A stretch of DNA of 64,000 bases from Syncephalastrum monosporum B8922. Its lineage: Eukaryota; Mucoromycota; Mucoromycetes; Mucorales; Syncephalastraceae. The notes below the pieces were generated by a model. The model ran no database searches. It had not been told where the DNA came from and saw only the letters and a list, made by a program, of their open reading frames with translations. How positions within the stretch are numbered: the first letter of the stretch is position 1; every line of letters begins with the position of its first letter. The translations under genes and the position numbers were made by a program. The stretch is taken from the NCBI GenBank assembly GCA_000697355.1, contig JNEN01000659.1, positions 1-64,000 of the forward strand, given 5' to 3'. Positions 22,228 through 36,144 of this stretch are shown here, one piece after another.

Positions 22228-23205
22228 GCTTATAGGCACGGTCCAAATCATTATATATAATAGTATACCCACGTCACACACTTTGCGAGTAACAGTCATA
22301 AAACTTCGTTAATAAATATGCTCCAAACAGCATGTATCGTGTGTTGGTATAGTAATTCTCGCGTAAAGTCTAATGCCACTTCACTGCCTTGAATATACTG
22401 ATTAAGTATATCCCCGGCTTCGAGGATGGGTAGCAGCATAGGGTAAGTAGCTGAATATCGCAAATGGATGTTCTGGCTGTTGGAGGGGCTTTGTCTGTAC
22501 CAAAACAGTTGCGTCAACGGATATCACAGTCCAACACCTCTGTCCAAAAAGCGGCGATGAATTCCCAACTAAGTGGCCAGCGCTTACCTGTTAATCGGCC
22601 TCACCGACCGCTTTGGCCGTGTTGCATCTGTTCACCATTATAAAACTGAGGGCGGCCAGCTGCTGTGAGGAATTTACCAGAGCGATTTCTATACTTTATC
22701 GAGTGATACTTTAGGGCATTACAGCGCAACGCATGCTGCGACGGCTTGAATATGCGAGTGCTTCAACATCGACCTTGTCTTGCCGATCCAATAGCAGGAT
22801 AGGAATATGTGATATGTCAGATACTTGATATTAGGTCGGGTGATAGGCTAGATAAGTCGTTGGTACAGATAGCTCTTCACCGTACATACAGTATTAACAG
22901 TAACATATGTAGCATTTTACTGTATATATCATATTTAGCAGGTGTTAGGCGAAGCGGGTAAATGGAGATAAGCAAAAAGAAGAGTTGAGTTAGTCCCCAA
23001 CGGTTTCAGACGTATTGAATTACGTCATAGAGCCAGGGCAGAGCGACAGAATGCAAATACGTATGACAGTGCATACAGTAATACTGTGACAAGCAAGTAC
23101 GCACATTTGAGCATAGTTGGTCATGCCGAACAAGAATTGATATCCCGCCTTCGTTTTTCTTTCCGCTCGTTGTTTGATACCCGTCGACTGTGTATAGTTC
23201 ATATT
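22228..23205. other. intergenic, no gene seen
   Basis: Holds the 3' flank of the transporter and the promoter of the Rab GTPase. Only short open frames without recognisable domains. AT-rich around 22860-22950. Nothing else supported. Confidence 0.5.
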
Positions 23206-24075
23206 ATGGTGGGTACCTGAGATGAAAGAGGGACTTTTCGACTCACTCGATCTAGACAGAAGTCAGAGAATACCTTTACAAGATTCTCGTTGTGGGAGAC
23301 CTCGGCACAGGCAAGACTTCAATTATTCGACGCTATGTGCACAATATCTTTTCGACCAACTACAAGTCAACGGTAAGTCGAGACACAAAACGATGTTTAA
23401 TAACGACAATCATACCCATGGTTTACTTCCAGATTGGGGTTGATTTCGCCTTAAAGGTGATTCAGTGGGGCCCGGATATTATTGTTCGGTTGCAATTGTG
23501 GGACATTGCAGGTCAGGAGCGATTCGGCAATATGACTCGGGTGTATTACAAGGAAGCATTGGGAGCGTTTGTCGTGTATGATGTGACCCGACCCCCGACC
23601 TTTGAGGGTGTCACGCGATGGAAGAACGATATCGATAGCAAGGTGCGTCTGCCTTCTAGTTGGGGTGGCGGTCCCATTCCAGTCGTGCTTCTGGCTAACA
23701 AGGTAAGCGAAAGAGAGACTAAAAGCAAGCGAGCTAAGAATGAAAGCATTGCTTTATCCTTGACAGAGCGATCTCAAGAGTGAGGGACAAAGTGTCAACG
23801 CAGGCGAGTTGGACAAATTCTGTGAAGAGAATGGTTTTATGCAATGGTAACATAGAGCGGGTTGAACGGGGATATAGATTGATACAAGCCAACGGATATG
23901 TAGGTTCGAGACATCGGCGAAGAACAACACCAACATCGACGACGCTGCACGCGTGCTGATCGAAAAGCTTCTTTCTATCGAAGAGGAGCGTGGATCGCCC
24001 GAGGAAGACCAAGAAGGAAGGATACGCCTAGATGACGAAGATTCCAAGCAACCTGAAATGGGTGGATGCTGCTAA
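23206..24075 (+). CDS. Rab32/38-type small GTPase
   Basis: 213 aa, exons 23206-23212, 23260-23372, 23433-23702, 23767-23846, 23904-24075. The first coding exon is only ATGGTGG; joining it across a 47-nt intron gives MVEVREYLYKILVVGD, which fits the Rab32 N-terminus. G1 is GDLGTGKTS, G3 is WDIAGQERFGNMTRVYY, where the Ile in place of the usual Thr is the mark of the Rab32/38 group, G4 is ANKSD, and G5 is ETSAKNN. The C-terminus is acidic and ends GGCC, a double-cysteine geranylgeranylation site. In animals the group acts on lysosome-related organelles and mitochondria; the fungal role is not known. It converges on the next gene, with 115 bp between the stops. Confidence 0.92.
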
Positions 24076-24190
24076 ACAAAGAAGGAACAAGGACAGTCGA
24101 AGAGGGAAAATGTGAAGCAAAGCAGGGAGAAGATATAAAAAAAAAAAAGAAGAAGAAAAGAAAAATAGAAGGGGGCTGGCAAACTAATGC

Positions 24191-25115
24191 CTAAGGCACA
24201 TTGACAGAAGCACCGCGTTTTAGAAGGTACTTGTATTTTGCCTTCATTGCCACATACTTTGCCTTGCGAGCAGCGTGTTTTGCTAAGCGAACTTGAAGCC
24301 GTAACATTGTGACTTTGTCGCTGTTGTCATGTGTAATGGACGTTGATAGAGGAAAGGTAGTGGCAGTAGTAGTTGTAGCTGCTGCCTCCCCTGTAGATGA
24401 GGACGAAGAAGGAGAAGAAGAAGAAGAAGAAGGAGAAGGAAGAGGAAGAGGAAGAGGAAGAGGAAGACGAGGAGGAGGAGGAGGAGGAGGAAAAAGGGAG
24501 GCAGGCGTGCATGGCTGGGGATGTGTGTAATGGCGATAGCGAGTAGAAGGTGCGGATATCCGTTGTTGGTCCGAGGGAAGAGAGGCACCTGCAGGGACGA
24601 CGACGGGAGCACGTGTGGATGGCACACGCTCGGATCGGGAAGGACTCTTTCGTACGGGTACTTCAGCACGTCGGACCTTGTTTGCAAATTGGAACTCTGG
24701 CTGATCGTGTACGCCAGTTATCTCCTCATAGCACGAGAACTTCCTCCGCAATATGTCTAGGTATAACAACATACATACCATGCAGGACGGTGGGTATAAT
24801 TACCTATCCATGCTTATTCCATTTTTTTCTTTTTATCTTACCTTCCGTTTGCTGCTCAGTAATATCTGGCTCGGTGCTTTTCAACGTATTTCGTAGTTGA
24901 GCCATTTCAGCATACTGTCTCTCACATTTGCAGAAATGGGAGCTGAGGAAGTTTGCTTGTTGCTTAACCGAAGGATGGTCAAGAGGTATGCTCAAGACTT
25001 GGCATAGAATATAACGAGTCGCCTTGTACCGACAAAAGTCCTTGATCAACGCCCGATTGGAAGGCACACGGCACCATTCATACACTTGTTTAAGCTGACT
25101 TTCTGTGAGTCGCAT
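24191..25115 (-). CDS. unknown protein with Pro/Ser-rich middle and basic tail
   Basis: 279 aa, two exons (minus): 24842-25115 and 24191-24756. The N-terminal 90 residues are helical and Cys/Arg-rich (LKQVYEWCRVPSNRALIKDF, YKATRYILCQVLSIPLDHPS, FCKCERQYAEMAQLRNTL) and look like a folded domain that I do not recognise. Residues about 170-215 are nearly pure Pro/Leu and then Ser, coded by a GGA/GAA-type trinucleotide run on the plus strand (24404-24500), which is likely to vary in length. The C-terminus is very basic (LRLQVRLAKHAARKAKYVAM and onward), suggesting nucleic-acid or membrane contact. The first exon and its splice are plausible but not backed by any homology I know. Confidence 0.55.
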
Positions 25116-25471
25116 TAGAAAAAATCACTAAAAAGAAACGCGTCCTGGATTACGTTTATCGCAAGCACTGAGTTTCCCCCACTCAATTCATTTCGATTTG
25201 GTTCAATATGCTTGTTCACTCAGCAGTGCTAGTCTACCTAATATAACGTAGATATTAAGAAGAAGGAGAGAGGATGGGCTGTATGTCCTTCATAGACAAG
25301 TAGAGTGTAATACGCTATGTATGTCTTATGCCTATATGAATTCTACGGCTGAGACTCGTTCTGACCCATGGTCCATGGTCGGCTGCTCTTCAAATTTTAC
25401 ATATGAGCGCGCCCACCCTCCTACCAAGCAACCAATTACCCTTTTTCTCTCTTTTTGTGCGTGTGTGAATC
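25116..25471. promoter_or_regulatory. divergent intergenic region upstream of SRP54
   Basis: About 356 bp between the start codons of the unknown minus-strand gene and SRP54, so both promoters should lie here. The stretch just before SRP54 is pyrimidine-rich (25411-25460). No factor site is assigned. Confidence 0.45.
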
Positions 25472-27453
<1,982 letters not shown>

Positions 27454-27851
27454 AATCAAAAAGACGCAAAGCAAACATAACCTCGTACAAAACCATTACG
27501 CGTGCAATGCGTCCCAGCAACCAGAATATTTATTTTTAAGATCAGTGGAAGGGATTGTTATGCATGTGTCTATATTTATCGCGGCGGCTTTCCGCCACTT
27601 GGAGAGGACCCTGCACAAATAGTGACGTTTAATGCAGGTCCGTTTTGCCTTTGCCCCAGCTTTGAAAATAGGGGAGCAAAACCAAGATTGCGTATCAAGG
27701 AAAATATTTGTCCTCCTTCTCTTTTTTGTTTTTTGTCGTAGACACAGATTGAAGGTTGGAAAATAAAACAAAAAAAGCGGATGTGGGGTGGAATGCGGTT
27801 CGCTGAAGAGGATTCTAGGGTATAACATTGGGCAAAAGAGAAAGGTAGATC
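27454..27851. other. intergenic between convergent genes
   Basis: Holds the 3' flanks of SRP54 and the Crz1-type regulator, which converge here. No open frame with a recognisable product. Confidence 0.5.
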
Positions 27852-29200
27852 TCAAGGTGAAGAGGAGCGCGGACGCTTGTGTGGCGACTGACGATCGGCT
27901 TGAGACTCAAGGATAATGGACCGCAGCACCTTGTTCTCGACCTCGAGATCGTGAACGCGCTGTTTTAAGGTGTGGAGTTCATCGAGTAGGGGCTGTGATA
28001 GGCGAGCCGAAGGTGAGTTAGCAGCCGAAGGTGAGGTAGAGGTCGAGAAGGGCGGCGGCAGATGACGGTCATGGTGGTGATGGTGTTGGTGCAAGTGGGA
28101 CAAGTGGTTATGGTGGTGAGGAGAGGGTGCGGTAGGCGTAGTGGCAGAGGACGGGGAGGCGACGGTCGAGGTGGGCGTGTGCAAGGGCACCAGGCTGGAG
28201 GAATCGGAGACAGGGAGGGTAGAGAGGCTGTTAGGAGAAGGTAAGATCGGTGGCGGGCTGAAGCGTTGCTGCTGGTGTTGCTGGTGCTGCTGCTTTGATG
28301 GTGGTCGAGAAGGAGTCAATGTGTGTGATGGTGGTGGGCAGGGGTAAACTTGACCCGGCAGTGGCTGCGACGCTGGAAATGGAATATGCAATTGTGGGAT
28401 TGGGCGGCGTGGCGTCGGGGCCGTCGTGCTCTCCGCCGTGCTTTTTGTGCTTGGTAGCGGTCTGTCGCTCTGTTTGCGCGCCTGAGTGTGGGTTGCAGCT
28501 GCGCCACACGCCGAGGCGCCCTCCGCACGTTGATGGCGGTTTAAAGCGTCGAGACGAGCAAAGGAGCGCGAGCAGGTCTTGCATACGTAGGGCCGCTCGC
28601 CCGTGTGCAGTTTCTGGTGCCGCTTCAAATCGTGTTGTCGCCGAAAATGGTGCAAGCACACTTCACACTAAATCTTTGAGTCAGCCTACACATTCTCCTT
28701 TCCTAGAATTTTGAAGAGATACGCATCATGCATACAGGCATACCAAAGCACATGCGCGTGTTTATATTAGTTTTGCTGGTATTTACCTGAAACGGACGTT
28801 CAGATGAGTGGGTTGCTTGATGCGATTTTAGATTGTGCGGGCGGCTGAATGTCTGGTCGCACTCGTGACACGCAAAGGGCTTGTTGGTTGCACCAGAATG
28901 ATTATCCTCGTCTGTATTAGTTTTAGGATTAGCGGGACGGCCCGCCGCCGCCACTCCTGCTGGTGGTGGTGGTGGTGACTTTGAAGGTGATGCCGTCGAA
29001 GAAGTAGGTGTAGGATGGGTTGGGGTTGGTTGAAGAGGATGTGAATGAGTGTTATTTGTCGTCTCGGTGGCGGATGCGGGCGGTTGAAGTGCGGGCAGAA
29101 CCGTGGTGGGGAATGCCGAGGCTGGAGTGACAGGCGTTGGTAGATAATCCTCTTGCTTTATGGGCTGAGGCGCTGAGGTGGGCGAGTTGAGCGCATCCAT
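27852..29200 (-). CDS. C2H2 zinc-finger transcription factor of the Crz1 type
   Basis: 409 aa, two exons (minus): 28787-29200 and 27852-28667. The N-terminal 105 residues are Pro/Ser/Thr-rich and likely activating. Three fingers follow: C111-C114-H127-H131 (TFSRPHNLKSH), C139-C142-H155-H159 (FRRQHDLKRHQKLHTGERP) and C167-C170-H183-C192 (SFARLDALNRHQRAEGASAC). The order PYNLKSH-like, QHDLKRH-like and then an ARxDAL finger closing with H-x8-C instead of H-x3-H is the layout of fungal Crz1, the calcineurin-controlled calcium-response factor. A His/Ser-rich linker then leads to a C-terminal leucine-zipper-like helix (LLDELHTLKQRVHDLEVENK). No PxIxIT calcineurin-docking motif was confidently found, so regulation by calcineurin remains inference. 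Confidence 0.75.
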
Positions 29201-29803
29201 TGACTAGGTGAACGAAACGGGAGAAGGAAGAGGAATAGGAAGAAGAAAAGAAAAGAAAATGAACAGAAAAAGAAGGAGGAGAAGGAGAAGCAGAAGATGC
29301 AGAACTGGGAAGAAGAAAAGAAGTGAAAGAAAGTGAGAAAAGAAGGGAACCAAGGAAAGGGGAAGAACAGAGAGAAAGAAACTGCAAACCCAACCCGACC
29401 CAATTCAACCTATCCAAGCACAGATGTACTCTATAATCTGCATACACTCTCACTCTCTCACACACGCAACACGCACACAACACACGCGGCTCTTTTATTC
29501 AACAAAAAAAAAGTTCGTGTCACCTACTCTTCTGTGGCTGGCTGAGCGCCACAAAGCAACATGTATATAATATACTGTATATATATATAAGTATACATAT
29601 GTATATGACCACATTGCATTTATAATTTTAGATACACGCACATACATGCATCTCATGACGAGTTGCTTCTTATAAAGTATAACCTGCCTCATAGTACATT
29701 ATAGATTCTTTATTACAGCAAATGACTTGAATGACTTTGTAATGGTATGAATGAGAAGTAGGATGTGGAACGTAACCTCAGTGCAGTAAGCATGAAGAAG
29801 AAA
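29201..29803. other. intergenic: purine tract and TA microsatellite
   Basis: Between the start of the Crz1-type gene and the end of the APSES gene. Contains a long GA-rich purine tract (29218-29385), a CACACA-rich part (29450-29485) and a TA repeat near 29574-29600. No gene seen. Confidence 0.5.
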
Positions 29804-31547
29804 TTAGCCGCTTTTGCTACGTTTTGCTCGCTCCTCGTCGTCTTCATCATGGCTGCGTTTTTTGTTATTGCTTTCTCTCCGCTCCTGTTTAAATCCTATT
29901 GGCCCAGACAACTATTTTCACGTCAAAAATAAATCTGAGTTTCAGACATTTACAAGCTCGAAAGAAAAAGTACTCACCTCATTCTTGAAGTAAGGGTCCT
30001 GTTGCTGTGCCTGCTGTGGTGAGTCTGCTGCCACAGCAGCTGCCGCCGCAGCTGCATCCGGGGGCGGGCTATGGGGGTAATAATGGCGGGGGCGCATGAG
30101 CATTTTGGGATCGTCGCTGGTATTTTTCGCTTCGTATTGAGGATATCCCAGATAGGAGCTAGCACGCATCGCGCGGTTGTAATCGTATTTATAGTCGTAT
30201 TCTCCGTAATCGTTGTGGTCTTGAGCAACCGAACTAGGTACCGGGCTGCATGTGCTTGCAGAGTTGGGTTCGTGTGGCTGGTGATGCGGAGCAGGGCGGT
30301 AATTCACTATAGGTTCGGGAAGAGAGAGGGGAGGGGAAAAAAAAGGCCAATCAGTCAGTTTATCCTTCTTTTTAACAAAAATTACAGACGGCATTTACAT
30401 TGTTCGTGGCTATTTGAGATACTGGGCAAGGACTGGTACTGTCGGTGGTCCCACATCGGATAGTTACTGGCCGCTGCAGCTGCAGCTGCTGCCGCACTGC
30501 TGCCATAATGATCTTTGTACATGGACGAGGATGCGTGCGAAGCGGACTTGAGGTTGGACGCGTTATCGTCTGACGCAGAGTCGAGATTAGTGCTGCTAAT
30601 GGTAGCAGCCGACGAAGACGAGCTTAAGAAATCGGCCGGTCGATCAGTGAAAAGAGGATAAAGCAGATCGAGAATCTTGAACTTGGTAGCCAGGTCCTTG
30701 GCACGAGCGAACGTGATCCTAAAACCTTTGGGTCAGTCAAACTGTAACACACATGCACAAACATCCCCTAATGCTGAGCGAGAAAAAAAAATAGAATAAA
30801 AAGTTGAGACTCACCACACGCCCTTCAAGTGCATAGCGCCGACCTTGACGACTACTCGACCTTTCTCGTTCTTGAGGATGCCATCGCGCTTGCCTCGTGA
30901 CATGCCGACAACGTTTAAGAGTTTGGTGCCGTTCACCATGTCGTTGTCTGTTATCGTGTGCCGTGTCAGGAACCTTCTTTGTGTATCTGCTTGTGTCAAA
31001 CAAACAACAGAGACTTACCTTCACGGCGAGCCACGCAGACATTTTTGGCGTCCACCTGATAGCAGACTGTGCCCTCATCTTCCCACACAGTGGTGGTCAG
31101 CTTGGGTCGCTGAGTGGTAGTGGCGGTACTGTGAGGAGGACAGTATCCTGGGGGTGTTGAGGGGTGGTGGTGATGATGGTGCGGCGCCGACGGGGGCGGC
31201 TGGGCGCCATGGGCCCCTGGCCGACGGTACAGCGCACTTGTAACCGCGCCAGCCGATGTGGGTGGTGGTGGAAGAGCGTAACTCGGAGAAGATGAAGGTG
31301 CCGACCAGTTGTTTGATGCGTAGTCATGGTTGTTGCCGCTGTTCGGTGCCTGCCCTGTCGCTTGCGCTGCTGCAGGTGGCGCCGGCATATCGCCGGCATA
31401 GCCATGCTGTGGCGGATAAGATGATCGAAACGCGCTGGGACGATATTGCGACTGCGGAGGCGGGAGTTGGTCTGCGTATGTCGGTGCAGCCATGTACGGC
31501 GGTCCACTGGCAGAGAAGAGACTGGCTTGTTGGTAAATGCTCTCCAT
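29804..31547 (-). CDS. APSES-domain transcription factor (StuA/Efg1/Asm-1 group)
   Basis: 472 aa, five exons (minus): 31019-31547, 30815-30947, 30399-30718, 29978-30306, 29804-29911. The APSES (KilA-N-like) DNA-binding domain spans about residues 149-243: [70 protein letters not shown] and LDLLYPLF. These are near-consensus for the StuA/Efg1/Phd1 branch, which controls hyphal growth and sporulation in ascomycetes. The N-terminus is rich in Pro, Tyr, Gln and His runs; the middle has Ala and Ser runs. The last 35-aa exon carries bipartite basic clusters ([12 protein letters not shown] and ERAKRSKSG) that look like nuclear localisation signals. Which process it controls in this organism is unknown. 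Confidence 0.93.
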
Positions 31548-34500
31548 CTGAGTATCTACTATGTCTGTAGGTCAGCGAGTGCCGCGGCGTAATACAGCAT
31601 AATGCGAAGCACACATACTATGTAGTTGAGACAAAGGAAGAAAGAGATGCAGAAGAGAAAATCGGATCGTGATCCGGCTGCTTTAAAAGTAGGTCGGAAA
31701 TTGGAAAATACACACTTTGGCTGACTCGAACTCTTGTAGCAAGAAGGTTGTGAGGCGCAAGGCGCGCGCGCGCGTATTTTTTTTTTTACTCTCTGTACAC
31801 ACGCCTATGACTGTATGATTTGTTAAAAAAGGGATCAAGGAGTAACCACTAACCTGTGATATGGATTGATTGTCCGTTTATTTACTGTTTACATCTGTGA
31901 AGCGGAAAAGTTTACCTGCATCCTTGTTTATCTTATGATCTCTGGGTGGGAGTCTGTATGACCTTCAACCCATCATCAAAGTCTTATACTGCGTTATACT
32001 TTCGTCTTGTATGTGTTCAAGCTGTGAGCGGCGGCGCTCGCCATAACGCCAATTCAATTGGCACCCGTCCCCTTGACGAGGATGTTGGAGACTTCAATGA
32101 TGATGATTGGGCGTCACCGCCCGTTCTCTTGGTTAAGCTTTCCGGATCTCCTTTCTACCCATTATGGATGTCATCAACTCACAAGGCGCTCGGAAAATCA
32201 AAATCTGGGCTAATACAAATTGGTTCAGCCCTTTCTAAACAGCCTTGCACTATGCAAGCATGCTGCAGCACAAGATGTGCCTCATTGTCAAATCTGCTTG
32301 GCTTATTGACGAACACAACCCCTTCACTTTTTTCCTGCCTTCTGTTTTTTGCTTGACTCCTCATGTATTAGTTTGTTATTGCATTCGTGATTATGACGAG
32401 GAGACAAATTCGGGGCCATGTGAGGGGTCGCGGCTAGCGGAAGGGATGAAAAACAGGATGGACCTACGACCAACTTTAAAAAAAGTAGCTCAGTTGTAGC
32501 ACTATCAACTGTGAGTCCGATGCAAAAGCATGCACATGCCATGCCATGCAATGCAGTGAAGCTATATCATGGTGAAGGACTTGTGACAAAGAAAGTGATA
32601 CAGAATGTATGCGCCTCTGCATGTAAGTGAGCACATTCATGTATCAAAACGATCCCAGTGGACATGAATCGGAATGGCGATAATTATGATGATGGCAGGC
32701 GCTGGTCCTCAACCTTCTAGACAATTTCTGTTTCGTAAATATCAGCCTTTTTGTTTGTCTTGAAGATGCACCCCGCCTGTATGCCACTAGTCTATAAAAG
32801 TCTGTATCAGTTCGTATGGAAACCTCCTGATCAGTTGTTTTCGAAGCACATTTGCTGCAGCACGACGGAGATGGCGAATGTTTTGTTAGTCAACTGACCT
32901 CCCCCACCATCACAGCCGCTTTCTCCCCCTGCCTCGCCGTTCGTCTCTCTATTTTTTTTTTTTGCCTTGCTTTGCCCCTACTTTTTTGAACGCCACTTTA
33001 CAAAATATTTGGTAGCAAAAGGTTTATTTTATACATATATTACAGAATGAAACAAAGAAAAAGAAAAAAGAAAATACAGAGAGCGCTGAGAGGGTTTGAG
33101 GAACGGCGGACCACTCAACGGAGGTGGAGTGTGAACTTTTTATGTGGTTGTTTGACAAGATGTCAACACTCTTCCTGTCTCCAACAACAGCCTGGCGTTG
33201 CTGTCCACTTGGCTTCTGCTAACCTAACTGCAGAGATTCGGATACAATTGCTACCCAGCCCCTCCAACCTCTCTTTTACCCCTACTATCCCTTTGACGTG
33301 TGTACCAATATACTGTGTGCGTGCTCTATATGCAGTCAAATGCTGTGGACATGATGTGCTGGGCGATGGTCTGTGTTGTTATGGCAAAAGAGGAGTGACG
33401 AGTCAAAATAGATACACATATATACACACGCACATCCCTTAAGTATACACACGTGTACATTGTTGGATCAATTTGCACAGAAGGAAAGAAAACGTACCTG
33501 AGCCTTTTTGCCTTGCTGCTGTCCCTGACTGTAGGAATACATATATGTATCGTACATGCTGCATTATATGAAAATTGGGATCTTCACTGCACCAGTCGTT
33601 TCACAGGCAATGTAAAACGGACAACACGGTCAATCCCGTCTCAGTTCTCCATTCGTGTGTCGGATACATTAAATTTTTTTTTTTGCCGCCTTCCTTGTAC
33701 TACAAAGCATCCTTAGTTGGACGATAACCGCTTGGGGGTGCGCCTTGCGTATGCGCTCCGCCAAAGCCTTCAAATGCACGCTTCACATAATAACAGATAA
33801 ATATTCACCTACTGTCTACCATTATTTCTGTGTGCATACATGTATACAGAGGTGTGACTGCATAACGATATAAACATGACCGCACATGTTTAAAGTAATT
33901 TGAAGACCTGTCTGCATTTAGTAGTCCACATTCTGCAACCTATCTATCCGTGACTTTGATGCAGATGCATGACAGCCGGGTTGATAACAATCAAAGACCA
34001 AAATAAACGTCTTACACCAATACAGTGCAGCTAGCAGAAAGTAAATGCTCTGTATGTCTAAGCGGACAACATATAGCAAGTTTTGTGGAATCATGTTGGT
34101 GAAGCACACGAGCGTCCAGTATACGGTCCAATTGATACGCGATTTTATTTGATGTCTACGATACTAAAAGTGCTGCCTTGTTCTTACTTGTGACTCACCT
34201 GATATGATGAATACAAACCTCCTTTCCAAATTTTTAAACTATTCTTTACAATGCCAAAAATTAAGAACCTCTCCTGAAGATAAAAATGGGCGTCTAAATC
34301 AACTAGCCGCCGCCGCTATCGCGCGCCTGTACCAGATGTACAACGCCACATGAGCAAATTAAGCAATAAGCACTAACATATAGTTGTATGTTCATAGAGT
34401 GTATTTCTTATCATGATGATGCTCTTTCCTAATGAGCACCACACGTAATTTACGCAATGACATCTACCGATGATTGGCAATCCTCTGGCTGAGTAGGAGG

Positions 34501-35133
34501 CAGGAGCCGGATACTTATCTGCAATACCAATATATTATTTTCACGCAACACCGTCATGTCCTTTCTGAAGAAAAAGTTAAGGTCATGTGCTCTGATTTCT
34601 TTCCTCATTAGGGTTCTATAAAAAGAAAAGCAAAGGATGCAAAGTAGCAATGCGGTCGGTCGCTGCTGTATACCATTGTGAAAGATTCGACCGATGACGT
34701 ATTCTGCCACACGCTGCCGAAGGACCATTCTTTGAATTTAACTTTATTGTACTGTCTGTAGGTGGTTAGAGTAATCACTTGGATTGTCTCGTCACATGGG
34801 CATCACTGCCGTGGTTTATGTCAACATCTGCACTCCATCCTTTCCCAATAAGGTAGCTGCGGCGTACAAGCTCAGGTTTTTCTCACTTTATTTCCTGTAA
34901 AGGCATGTTGTAATTTGTTCTCAGGCATCTCCCATGCTTTATCATTCTCGGCGGCACAATGTTGTACTGACTGCAAATATGCCGATATACATTATGCAGT
35001 AAATGATACAAAGTGGGAAGCCAGATCAATGAATATTGGATTACTGTGCATATTTTATGATTATAAAGTCATGCCCTACGGCCGCGTTCTGATACACCAG
35101 AAGCGGAAGGCATGTTGGCAGCCCCGTCAAAGT

Positions 35134-36144
35134 GGTGGGGAAGCGGACTAGAGTGAGTGAATGTTAAATGGAGCCCGTAACCGAAGGCGAAGGGTATTAT
35201 TGAAGGCCGTACAGCAATCAGGGTGTCACTACGAAGCGAAGCGAGTTGACCGCCGCGTATAAAATATGTGATATATAAGGCGATTGTTTTGTCCCACGTC
35301 TACTTCTCTTCTGTTCTTTACTCTGGTCAAGTCTTCTGGGTAAGTACACTTATACACAGGCTCATGTAAGAGGTACATACGCCAACAAGGATTACACGGA
35401 CAGAATGAATTCTCAGTAAGTCCCCTGCCACCGGTTGCTCGTCCATGCACCGGTGTGCACGATAGTAAGTCCTCGCGTCCAAAGCACATCATTATGGACA
35501 TCTTTAACCTTCACTCCATATTAACATATCTTGCTGCCCGGTACCCCTCCCCTTCTGTCTTCTTCTCCGTCTGCGCCCGCTTCTCTCTTCTCGCTTGAGC
35601 CCCTCCCTTTCGACTTTTTTTTTGGTTGAATGAGACAGATAACATGTGCCAAACCTCTGCTTATTAACTGTTCACATTGCGCCTGTCAGCAGACCATAAT
35701 ACGTCACCGCCACCATTTGGCTTCGCGCCTATATAGTGATGAGTTCTCTTGGAAACAAAAAGACAAATGTTGTTAAATGTGTTGGTTTCTTTTGCAGATG
35801 CGGCGGTGCTTTCCACGTATTCCGTGGACAAATTTTCTACTAAATTTTTAGCTGTGTATCGCTCCCAAGAAGTAGCGATAGTCAAGTAAACGATTTGAAT
35901 TTGTCCAACGATAACAGGACGACGAAACTCTACTTGGATGGCCTATATTCGACATCTGTGTCGCGTGCGGGTTTCAAAGTACGTTACAGGTCAAAAATAT
36001 ATCTAAGCAAGCAGTGCGACTCGCTTCGCTTCGTCCAAGAGTGAAACTTCGATTGCGCTCCGGGGGTGAATGGGCAACCTTCACCCGCCGCTACAGATCA
36101 CCACAACCTTCAGTAATTTTCGGCTACTCTAGTCCGCTCCCACC
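35134..36144. mobile_element. probable non-autonomous DNA transposon with nested inverted repeats
   Basis: Ends carry an imperfect inverted repeat: GGTGGGGAAGCGGACTAGAGT at 35134-35154, against the reverse complement of 36124-36144, which reads GGTGGGAGCGGACTAGAGTAG. An inner pair is perfect over 16 bp: ACGAAGCGAAGCGAGT at 35231-35246 and its complement at 36019-36034. No transposase frame lies inside, so a MITE-like or deleted element is the best reading. A clear target-site duplication was not seen, which leaves the exact ends and superfamily open. It contains one copy of the dispersed repeat also found near 18.2 kb. Confidence 0.5.
35281..35600 (+). repeat. dispersed repeat, copy 2
   Basis: Matches the minus strand of 18060-18372 in several ordered blocks (CACGTCTACTT, CTGGTCAAGTC, CTGCCACCGGTTGC, GCACCGGTGTGCA, GATAGTAAGT-CTCGCG), followed by pyrimidine-rich sequence in both copies. 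It lies inside the inverted-repeat element at 35134-36144, so the repeat is probably the body of that element. Confidence 0.7.

Noticed and set aside
24327..24687. Ser/Leu/Phe-rich frames antisense or out of frame over the trinucleotide run
   Set aside because: They are shadows of the repeat in the called gene.
33047..33442. 131-codon frame
   Set aside because: The first part is Lys/Arg low complexity from an A-rich run; the rest has no family resemblance.
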